A stretch of 64,000 bases of DNA from Nereocystis luetkeana. Its lineage: Eukaryota > Sar > Phaeophyceae > Laminariales > Laminariaceae. Both the position numbers and the translations under genes were made by a program. The stretch lies in contig JARUPZ010000030.1 in assembly GCA_031213475.1 (NCBI GenBank), positions 3,345,371-3,409,370 on the forward strand, in the 5' to 3' direction. The first letter of the stretch is position 1; the number at the start of each line of letters is the position of its first letter. Below are positions 56,901 through 64,000 of the stretch, in pieces. The notes below the pieces were generated by a model that was not told the origin of the DNA, did not search any database, and saw nothing but the letters and a program-made list of their open reading frames with translations.

Positions 56901-59421
56901 AGGTGCGACGATGTTTGTAATTTCAGTTGTTCCTGTATGCACCTGCCTGCTAGAGGTGGCTTGTAACCGGTACAAGGAGATAAGCAGAGTAGATCGCGAG
57001 GATTATTTTATATGATTCCCCGGTCGGGAGTGCGAATTATTCGGGATGTTTGTTGTGGGATTCCAGCGATACATGGTCCAGGGATAGACATCCAAGCAGG
57101 ACGCCTTCTTCTCCTTCCTTTGTATTACGTTGGTTTCCCGTGTTGATCTCGAGATTCAGTTTCTGCTCATTATTTTCTTGTATACTTGAAACCTATAGGT
57201 GGATGGGTTGAACGTTGTGTGACCGCGTCACGGAAGTTAGGGGTTACTCTTAGTTCAGATGCATGCATTCCCCAACGCGCATCATATCAATTCGTAGCAG
57301 GAGTACTGCAGTACCGGCAATGCCAGTCAGGACAGCACGTCATGACACCCAGTTTCGCGCATACGCCATGTCATGTGCCACGGCACGCGTCGTGGTACCT
57401 CCATCGAACGCCACCAAGGTTCCCGTTGATGGGTGGCCGTCGCTGTACTTTCACCGCACCCTCTTGATCAACCCCCATGCCTTGCAGTGGCCATCATGCT
57501 GCTGGGACTCACGGGAGTACGCCACATTACGGGAGTGGTCAAATTATGGCAGCGCCACGAGACCACTCATGGCGCCGCCGTGGGGCATGCGCATGGCAAT
57601 GCCGTGACATTGTTCAGGGCACGCCATGGCAGTCGGTGCCCCGAAACTCCATGGCAATGCCACCAACCGCCATGCCATTGCCGTGGATGCTCAGAACAGC
57701 TCCTGAAAGACCACGGACGCCAAAGAAATTCCGTCAACTCGACTGTGATGCCACCTACTCCCATGCCATCGCCAAAAATCTGCCATGGCACGGCCATTAT
57801 ATTTCCATGAGATCCCATGGAATGTCATACGGACCGTCATGGCGCGTCACGAAAGAGTGTATCAGTGACGCGTACTACGGTCGGGTCAGAACGGTTCAGC
57901 CCGAACGTGTACCACTGACGTATCTGCTCAGATGGGGAAGTTCACGGTATCCCACTACAGTAGGTTTGCGCGTGAGGGGGCCGTTGTTTACCCTAGGCGA
58001 TGAGACCGGTCATCGGGTGAAACCTTCGTTATCCCTCGAAGTCGGTTCGCTATGATGTATGGAGCGTCCCACATGAGGAGTTTCAGCCAAGGTAGGGGCT
58101 GCTCCTCTCCGAGTATGGCGCTATTGCATTGTTGCACCCCTCCTCGAAGACTGATCCAGTGCCAAAGCGATCACGTAACACACGGCTTTACTCGGTCTAA
58201 GGTGTAGGTTAACAGCGCTGACCTAAAGACATACGAAATATATACCTATGTCTATATATGTCACAGCGACTGACAGACAGCTTGCTAACCACTCCCTGGT
58301 AAAAGCAGTCTCTCAAAGGGGTTTCACAAGTGTGCATCCCATAGAGAGAGAGCGACAAGTATGTTTGATATGGACATGGAGTCTTGTGAACGTTGTGATC
58401 CTGCAACGGACACCACAAATCGCTCACGACGGAGCTCCCATTACTCTTTCCATGCGCCCCGCGTTTGGTTTGACCCCACGCAGACACTGACGACACTCTG
58501 ACTGGAGACCCGCACATGGCCGGCCTACGAGGTCAGCACACTGAATGGTCAGGGGTAGACGGCGCCTGGTACAGCTTGATCGCGGACGACCAAGACGACA
58601 GCCACGTGCGCATAAACGTTCGGCTCACCGCGCCCCTCCCCTCGGAATTTCCCGACCGGCAGCTGGTCACGGGATTGGCCGTGATATCCGACGGACACTC
58701 GCTCGTGGTTGAGGTGAAGGATCCTTACTCGGTTGCGACGGCCGGATGTCTCGACGAAACCACTCCCTGTCTTGCGGACGGCGCTCTGCGGGTCACGTCA
58801 GACGGAAGCGAAGATACCGACCTTCTGCACCCTATGGACGGCGCAGTGATTCAATCTGGGGCCATGGTATTGTCAGCCTCGAACCTACCTATAGAGTGCA
58901 CCAAGTTCGGAGGGGACAAGATTTGGGCGGAAATTTTTGCCGAGATGCAAGCGACGAGTCAGCGGCACTTAGAGGATAATCAGAATTTCGGCGACTGGGT
59001 GATCAGGTCGAAGTCTCTGGCAGCGCCAGAATGGTGTGCAAAGTTTATAGCTGAGCGCGGGCTCGCTGAGGTCCAATCCAAGTTCGCAACGTTTAAGATT
59101 CAAACTTCCTCGGTGACGGTGCGCCTGAACGTGGGGGTGAACTACCAGGGCGGGGGGGAAACCGACTGGGACGGGCGCGTGCTGCCCGACCTCGAGTTTT
59201 GGCAAATGGATGTAGGCCTTGCGAACCTCCACATCGGAGATGCCCTGACTGGTATCCTCGGCGAAACGTCGCGGCCTATCCTAGATGAGGAGGGTGTCGA
59301 GATCATGGAAGGACCTAGCGTGATCCGGGGTGCGGTGGAAGACTACCGTCTGTCCGGTCCACTTGACCTGAAGAGCATCAGCGTGTCCTCTGCGCAGAAC
59401 ATTGTCGGAGGAGCATGGTGA
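44609..59421 (+). CDS. secreted cysteine-rich protein with GDPHM/WYSLIAD domain, five-exon model
   Basis: Spliced model: 44609-44707, 47392-47520, 49207-49254, 51831-51930, 58484-59421 (1314 nt, 437 residues plus TGA). All junctions keep frame. Donors are GTAAGT, GTGAGT, GTACCC and GTGAGT; acceptors are CTGCAG, ACGCAG, CCCCAG and ACGCAG. Residues 1-22 look like a signal peptide (FRLLVVAVFG core). Residues 25-125 contain eleven cysteines. Residues 132-145 carry TGDPHMAGLRGQ, reminiscent of the start of von Willebrand D-type domains, followed by WYSLIADD and a ~280-residue domain. From memory this layout resembles a brown-algal secreted protein family and the plant root-cap (PF06830) type domain; this was not checked. 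The third exon is the weakest. The introns (1.7-6.6 kb) hold MITEs, a foldback element, TIR elements and a SINE. Function is unknown; an extracellular or cell-wall role is inferred. Confidence 0.72.
45037..45133. mobile_element. piggyBac-like MITE, copy F, in intron 1
   Basis: This 97-bp copy has TTAA at both ends (45037-45040, 45130-45133) and diverged arms (ACCTTTTCGAACTGCAGTTC on the left, GCTGCGGCCTTGAAGGGG on the right). Confidence 0.85.
45455..45645. repeat. dispersed repeat, copy 2, in intron 1
   Basis: This is inverted relative to 39960-40205 (AGGTAGACTTGGTGCATGGG, GTTATGAGTGATCCATGTTG, GCACATTGTCGGATGGCAAG). A third, short piece is at 11806-11850. Confidence 0.85.
46035..46940. repeat. 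dispersed repeat hosting a foldback insertion
   Basis: The outer parts (46035-46090 and 46714-46940) are homologous to the continuous sequence at 3745-3947. The foldback element lies between them. Confidence 0.75.
46091..46713. mobile_element. foldback element with ~285-bp inverted arms
   Basis: The left arm is 46091-46378 and the right arm is 46432-46713, with a 53-bp spacer. The ends read ACACCTGTGTTACACTGCCC and, inverted, GGGCAGTGCAACACAGGTGT. The arms are highly similar with small indels, and contain CCTTGGTGCAC, CTCTAGCTCGACCGTTCCT and GCTTGAATTTTCGGTTTC. No transposase frame is seen. The unfilled paralogue at 3745-3947 fixes both borders; no target duplication longer than GG is visible. 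Confidence 0.88.
47392..47520 (+). CDS. exon 2: cysteine-rich segment
   Basis: 43 codons with acceptor GGCTTCTGCAG and donor GTGAGTGAGG, phase 0 at both ends. The protein contains CDDHLTEFVPYDGLCATLHF and then FPTCRVRGGVTTRC, ending FIDENS, with four cysteines. A TIR element copy starts only ~33 bp after the donor. Confidence 0.75.
47553..47827. mobile_element. TIR element family 1, copy 4, in intron 2
   Basis: The left end GTGCATTCTACAGTAGTACG with GGTCCTCACTCG..GAGGAGCTC and the right end CTGTATCGTAGAACGCCTC match the family. The interior is diverged. No target duplication is recognisable. Confidence 0.7.
48520..48750. repeat. degenerate GTCCACGGAC repeats in intron 2
   Basis: Variants of the imperfect palindrome GTCCACGGAC/GTCCATGGAC recur about every 20-40 bp (near 48530, 48540, 48650, 48675, 48700, 48720). 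Confidence 0.55.
49207..49254 (+). CDS. exon 3: 16-codon microexon (tentative)
   Basis: The acceptor GGCGTTTTACGCAG is good; the donor CCAG/GTACCC is weak. The 16 codons (EGNADEHIVSGTSWFQ) join exons 2 and 4 in phase 0. The same frame is open upstream, so a longer exon with a different acceptor is possible. Confidence 0.5.
49376..49957. mobile_element. TIR element family 1, copy 3, interrupted by a SINE, in intron 3
   Basis: The left end GAGGCGTTCTACGATAGAGG and right end CTACCTCTATCGTAGAACGC are clear inverted repeats. Removing the SINE at 49472-49815 leaves about 238 bp, close to copy 2. It is flanked by ATCG on both sides, which is shorter than the 7-bp duplication of copy 2. Confidence 0.88.
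49472..49815 (-). mobile_element. tRNA-derived SINE, copy 3, nested in a TIR element
   Basis: The T run at 49472-49493 is the tail and the head ends GGGGCGACCGG at 49815. It is nearly identical to copy 2. Copies 1 and 2 of the host TIR element are uninterrupted at this position, which fixes the insertion. Confidence 0.9.
50920..50980. repeat. (TTG)n microsatellite in intron 3
   Basis: About 20 uninterrupted TTG units with one ATT variant near 50969. Confidence 0.98.
51831..51930 (+). CDS. exon 4: cysteine-rich segment
   Basis: 100 nt with acceptor GGCAACCCCAG and donor GTGAGT, entering in phase 0 and leaving in phase 1. The peptide runs VCGSNSGIFGSGSCTC and then IQSQCKFSTANDGLQDC, with five cysteines. 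The split codon G/AC is completed by exon 5. Confidence 0.72.
52827..52890. repeat. CAG/CTG repeat in intron 4
   Basis: Seven CAG units followed by CTGCTGCTG form an inverted trinucleotide tract able to fold back. Confidence 0.85.
53790..54110. repeat. ~160-bp tandem duplication, diverged, in intron 4
   Basis: TTGTTGA...GGACCCGTTTTGTTTTTCAGCGATCGCGA near 53793 recurs near 53953 as TTGTTGA...GGATCCGTTTCGCTTTTCAGTGATCGCGA, and both are followed by ACGCGCTCGA. Confidence 0.75.
54280..54560. repeat. ~140-bp tandem duplication, diverged, in intron 4
   Basis: AGCGATGT.T.GACC.TCCCTT and CCAACGTACTAC-type blocks occur at 54285-54365 and again at 54427-54510. Confidence 0.65.
55130..56110. repeat. 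GGGCCGGGC-rich patches and dispersed repeat copy 2, in intron 4
   Basis: GGGCCGGGCCG patches lie at 55140-55240 and, inverted, at 56040-56105. Between them, 55350-55730 matches 43480-43825 (GGGGCGTCGGTACCGT, GGGACGCACGCGCGAGCG). No gene is supported. Confidence 0.65.
57440..57840. repeat. degenerate CCATGGCAATGCC-type repeats in intron 4
   Basis: CATGGC/GCCATG words recur about 15 times, in both orientations, over 400 bp. No clean unit length is seen. Confidence 0.5.
58484..59421 (+). CDS. exon 5: GDPHM domain and C terminus
   Basis: This terminal exon of 938 nt is the longest clear coding stretch outside LINEs. Its frame is open back to the acceptor GACCCCACGCAG (a TGA lies upstream at 58471). 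It begins TDDTLTGDPHMAGLRGQ and continues with the WYSLIADD, RINVRLTAPLP and TGLAVISDGHSLVVEVKDP segments. It ends at a TGA after AQNIVGGAW. The ATG at 58516 is internal (residue 137 of the model), although a short form starting there is possible. No transmembrane segment or GPI-like tail is seen. Confidence 0.85.
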
Positions 59422-60320
59422 TCTCCGATGTGTTGGGTTTCACCTCTTAAGTACGTTTTCCGACAGGGGAAATACCGTACAGTATACCTGATGAGAAAAC
59501 GCGCGATGCGAAAGTCAGGCTCATATTTACAGGGACGTACGAATGATGGTGCTTATTACGCCGAAGTCAGTGTAAGCGTCGGCCGTACTCATATATGGCA
59601 TCCCGCCTGGACCAACCTTCCTGATATGTTTAGGTGATCCTGTATTTTAGACAATATATTTCTGGGATTTTGCTAGTGTCGAGCGTGAACTCCTTGCTGC
59701 GTTTTGTAACAGGGGGGGTATATACTCTTGCCAGTCGTGCATCGCCAACGATTGAATGCCGACAACGCGCAAAACAAAATGTTATGTATCTTCGTTTTCA
59801 CCACGTCACAGGGCAGGCACGGAGACGACCGAGTGAAACTTATGTGACGACCGAGACGAGAGGTTCAGCGTCGGCGCGCCGGTGAACACTTGACGGGGTT
59901 GTAGAAGAGGCGCACATATTTTTGATTGATAGGAGACGTTTGAAGGACGCATCCTATGTGCCGATTAGTGGTCGGCTCAAACCGATCACTGAAGAGGCTA
60001 CAGAGGTTTTGTCCCACGCGAGAAATCGAGAAGGTGCTTCGTATACTTGCAGAAATTAGGCATCATTTTCTGCAACGTGCACAGATACCAGAGTTTCTAT
60101 GGTTTTCATTTCCGTTGGCAACTGCCCATCATAACCCAACCAGGTGGCACATAACCGTATTGTTTGCGACGTACTTGTATCTTTTTTGTCGTTTCCTTCT
60201 CGCTTCCCACTGTTGTGTTTGTATACTTCGCGCATCGTGCTTGGCCTAAACTCGGGTCATGTTTGTGATCTATATATACATGTTCAAGGTTCTACCAGCA
60301 TGCTCTCGTTCGTTCGATAC
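59422..60320. other. gene 3' flank, nothing further recognised
   Basis: No clear polyadenylation signal can be asserted. The short frames have no recognisable domain. Confidence 0.4.
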
Positions 60321-60329
60321 TTCCTTCAC

Positions 60330-61405
60330 CTATCTGCAGTCTCGCTAAATTTGTGGAGATCTATGCTGAGCCTAACATCGAGATATTTCTTTTTTGGGAT
60401 CGACGTCGTATCTTGGCAATCATATACAGTAGGACTTATTGTGTAGTTTGGGATCGCCGAGTAACCGTGCCTGGAAGTTATTTATGACGGAATACGGGGT
60501 CGTAGGTCTACCTGGCCTTTGGTGAAACGCTGTTCGCAACCTCTCCAAGCACACACCGAATAGGGGGGTTGGTTGATTTTATAATATACTGGATTGCAGT
60601 TCGGAACATGTCCAAGCACACACCGAATAGGGGAGTTGGTTGTTATACTGGACTGTCGACCATTCCCCTTACCGTAGTTGCTGTCTCGCTCTATTGGGAG
60701 ATATGTACCCTGAGATCGATATTAATGTTTTTTCGTATTGGGATTGTCGTTTTACCTCCGCAATTGTGTAACATATATGATGGAATTCGGGGTTGCCGGT
60801 TTACCACGCCTGGAAATCAGTTTTTGTTTTTACGCGTGGGGTTTCAAGCGTACTTGGCCTCTTGCGACACGTTTTTCGGAACCAGTCGTATCTCGCAGAG
60901 AGTAGGGGGGCTGTTTGGGCTACTATGTGCCGTGGTTGGTACTGTTCTACGGAGATGTAAGGTTCATGTTGTGTAGTGAGGCATTGTTGTTCTGGGCGAC
61001 CTGCCCCCAGATATCGCACCGACTGGGTGACTCGCCTGCCGAGGTCAATACGTGCATAGCGTTACAATACTGAAGTTTTGTGCGAAGTTTTCTTCAGCTT
61101 ATTCTTGTTTTTGGAACACGTCCCTCCCCGTCGTTACTGCCTCGCTTTATATTGGCAGAATTACCCTGAATCGATATACATAAATATGGTACTCGTATTG
61201 GGATACTGGGATTGCCGTTTTTCCTTGGCAACATATTTTCAATGTATTCCACCTTCGATAAAACTTGTGATAGCCGGTTTGCCATGCCCGGAAATTATTT
61301 ATGGTGGAATTTGGGGTTACAGGTTTTTGCCTGGTTCAGGATTTCACCTGGTTTTATGTGACACGTTGTTCGGAACCTGTCGTATCTCGCTCCGAGAGTT
61401 TTAGA
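60330..61405. repeat. three diverged tandem units of about 300-400 bp
   Basis: Units near 60330-60570, 60600-60910 and 61130-61400 share GTATTGGGAT(C/T)G(T/C)CGTTT, ATGATGGAATTCGGGGTT/ATGGTGGAATTTGGGGTT, TGCC.GGAAAT.A.TT and TTCGGAACC.GTCGTATCTCG. The middle junction repeats CCAAGCACACACCGAATAGG. Confidence 0.7.
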
Positions 61406-61744
61406 TTGGCGTTTCACTCATCAAACGGTCATATTCCCATATTGTCCTCATTTCACGTGCTAGACGTTAGCGTTTGGATACCAGCTTGACCCGTTAGGTC
61501 ATACGCGTACCACTTGCCATGCAGAATATCACATAAAAAATCGCAAAACTGCGGTGCGAAAATCCCTTCAACTGTTTGTTGTCGTGGCCGGATCTAAGTA
61601 AAGTCCATCTCGTAGCGTGTATCCTTTGTAAATGATAGCGCGGGCAGTGTGTTATTTAGCCGACCACAAATGGCAAGCTTTACCATCAATAGTAGCGCAT
61701 CCTGCAACACATTGTCTCCCTGCGTACTCGTGTTCGTACTTGAA

Positions 61745-62245
61745 CAATCTTGATCCAAGAAACAACAGCAGTCACGCTCGTCATCCTCACGCAAGCCTCC
61801 CGAAAAATGCACAGCGCATGCAGTAGTCACATCACCAGCGTCTACACGCTGAAATGACATCCCGTCCGTTCGCGTTCAGACGACATCAGCTTGGAATGAC
61901 TGCGTGCACACACATCCGTAAGTAGACCCGCTAGCGTATACGACCCTTCCTGAATACTCGCACTTGGGGTGTTTAGACGAAGAGCCCACATTTCATGTTG
62001 TAAAGCAGTAGAGGCTCCCCGGACATTTCGCTGAGTCGTATTCTTCTCGTAAAAGTCCAAAATCTTGATAGAGAAAACAAGAACCACCCTCATCCTCACG
62101 CAAGTTCCTCGCGACATACACAGCGTATAGTCACAAAAGCAAGCAAGGGTCCATTTACTGGGAGCACGTTCAGTTTGTTCACGTCCATCCAGCGGATGGC
62201 GGCTTGGAGTCAATGCGCGCAGAGAGACCTAACCGCACAAAGTAA
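61745..62245. repeat. two diverged tandem units, period about 315 bp
   Basis: CTCATCCTCACGCAAG...ACACAGCGTATAGTCACA (near 62090) repeats CGTCATCCTCACGCAAG...GCACAGCGCATGCAGTAGTCACA (near 61776). TTGGAATGACTGCGTGCA and TTGGAGTCAATGCGCGCA also correspond. Confidence 0.65.
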
Positions 62246-62249
62246 AGTT

Positions 62250-64000
62250 TATCCTTGAATTCGTGGAACCTGGTACTTGTATGAGGTGTCCTTGCATCGA
62301 AAACAATTCCCGCCGCATATTTGTTACCCGCGAGCTACGTTTTTGGAGATACTGAATCAACCACCGTCGCCGCTAAAGCGACAGAACCTTCGACGGGCGT
62401 AGAAGAGAGCTTATGCCGTGGTCCTCGTTGTTATCGCGTAGAACTGTGTACCAACATTCAACGTGAAAAAAGTGTTTTTCGAATGTATTTCGAAACAACA
62501 TATGTATGGGTATTAACACCAACTCAATTTTATAATTGATGCCATATGTCGGCATTACGATGTCTATACACAGTATGTATAAATATATAACAACGGCAGT
62601 TAAACTGTTTTTTGTGGCGAAATATCATGCGTGTGAAGGCCTCATAGGGAGAGCATCACCAGCATGTCGAGTTGCCGGAGGATACCCCTCAGTGTTCTGA
62701 AAATGTGATGAAATGTGCAGTTGCAGTATTTTTCTGAGATAACCGCGCACCGCCCCTCAAAAGAAAACAGTTTGTCGGCTTGCCGCATACACGAATTTGG
62801 CCCCGCACCGTTTTGGTCGCAGGCGCCAATATTTTATAAGGGAGCGGGGCCTAGTTCGCCGGACTGGAAACAAATGTTTTGGGCCTGTTTTCGCCGCAGG
62901 TGTAATTTCTTCTGGTACATTGTTTTTCCAAATATTAGGGTGTTCCCCAAGCCCATGTTTTTACAAGTCGCCTCCCTACGGTACTCCTAAATACTTGTCG
63001 CCCATTGCGGGAACACGCGGCACAACGGAGGGCACCAGCCTGCCACGGCGACGCCCCCTTTACAGTACATTCTACTGCAACATAGCACAAAATGGCATTA
63101 AAAAAGGGAGTAAAGCAAATATCGTTTTTTTTGGGAGAGGAAGGATGACATTTTTCATGCGTATAATTTGTTTTAGGAAACATATGTACGAACGGCGAAC
63201 GTCTCGAGAGCAACGAATATTTATCATCTTTGTTGACCTCTCCCCATTGATCGGGTGGCTTCCTCTCTGGTCTAACCTTGGTCACCACCGGCCAGAGGAT
63301 GTGAGGAGCTCATTTCCCCCCTCTCGACGCTCACAACTAACTACCGTTGTATGGTAACGACACATACATGACCTTCGCCACAAAACGCTGCACGTTACAT
63401 CATACGATCATAATGCGGGGCTCATAACCTTTTCGTGATCCGTCTGAATAACGACTGGTCTGCAATGTCGGCTGAATGGTGGCTGTCTTCGACTTGCCCG
63501 GTGGAGACTGTCCTCTGGCCGTTTGCCACGGGCTGATTTCATAGCGATTATTGCTCTTGCAGCGCTGAAGGCGGTGATACTTCAGCTGTGGGGGATACTA
63601 TCGGGTCAACAGAAAGCTCATCACTACAGATAATGGAGAGTTCAGGTGCAGGGGGGTACAAGGAAAAAGAACGGCGAGGAGGTTGAGCCTCCGTTCGTCT
63701 GCTGCTCCGTACTTCTACCGTGCGAGTAACTTGCCAGCCAGTGAGTGCTTGCAGAACTACAAGGGGCGCTCGCAAGCAACTCCGCTCTTACACTTTTTAC
63801 GAGCAACTTGGTCGCTGAAACTGTGTTCAATTACGCTTTCAACCTGCCCAATCAAATGCGTTTCAACTGCGGTGCAGAGCTAGTGGGATGGGGATGGGGG
63901 AAGGGGGGATTTGGAGGAGTGGCCAGGGGGGGGGTATTAATAATATCATAATCATGCAGGACCGTACCCTAGCATCGCTGCAATGCCGGGACGGGACATA
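62250..64000. other. no supported gene to window end
   Basis: Frames up to 186 codons exist (62797-63357 plus) but have no recognisable domain, signal or splice context. A G-rich purine tract is at 63888-63938. Confidence 0.4.

Overview
This is a nuclear window from a eukaryote and is dominated by mobile and repetitive DNA. The evidence is canonical GT-AG introns, a non-LTR retrotransposon family with (CA)n tails, a tRNA-derived SINE, an LTR element, TTAGGG-type telomeric repeats, and a spliced secreted-protein gene. The gene and the LINE type recall brown algae (an Ectocarpus-like stramenopile), but that rests on memory of the families and was not checked by search. There are no operons, rRNA genes, CRISPR arrays or bacterial-style genes.

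Layout. 0.5-3.3 kb: minus-strand repeat-rich reading frames with a 161-bp and a 96-bp tandem array. 3.7-21.2 kb: a LINE-rich block. LINE copy A (minus, 5' truncated, RT open) and copy B (minus, endonuclease plus RT, frameshifted) are nearly identical. Copy C (plus) is decayed and carries nested insertions. Several 3'-end fragments also lie here. 11.3-11.6 kb holds an interstitial telomeric tract between 30-bp inverted repeats. 21.9-24.2 kb holds two minisatellite fields. 24.2-30.3 kb is a large inverted repeat that encloses a short non-autonomous LTR retrotransposon (26.5-28.9 kb). 30.9-39.2 kb holds tandem duplications and CAG/CAA/CGG-rich arrays. 39.9-44.1 kb holds dispersed repeats. 44.6-59.4 kb is the one gene I can support well: a five-exon plus-strand model for a 437-residue secreted, cysteine-rich protein with a GDPHM motif. 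Its introns are packed with mobile elements. 59.4-64 kb holds decayed tandem repeats and no recognisable gene.

The most informative signals are small non-autonomous DNA elements whose insertion sites can be resolved inside the window. One is a ~97-bp piggyBac-like MITE (six copies) that targets TTAA; two copies have paralogous unfilled sites here. Another is a ~240-bp terminal-inverted-repeat family with four copies. The third is a 623-bp foldback element whose unfilled paralogue lies 42 kb away. A 9-bp motif, TACCAGGTA in either orientation, occurs about 20 times and is unexplained.

No complete autonomous transposon is present. The LINE copies lack the endonuclease or are frameshifted, and no transposase for the DNA elements was found.
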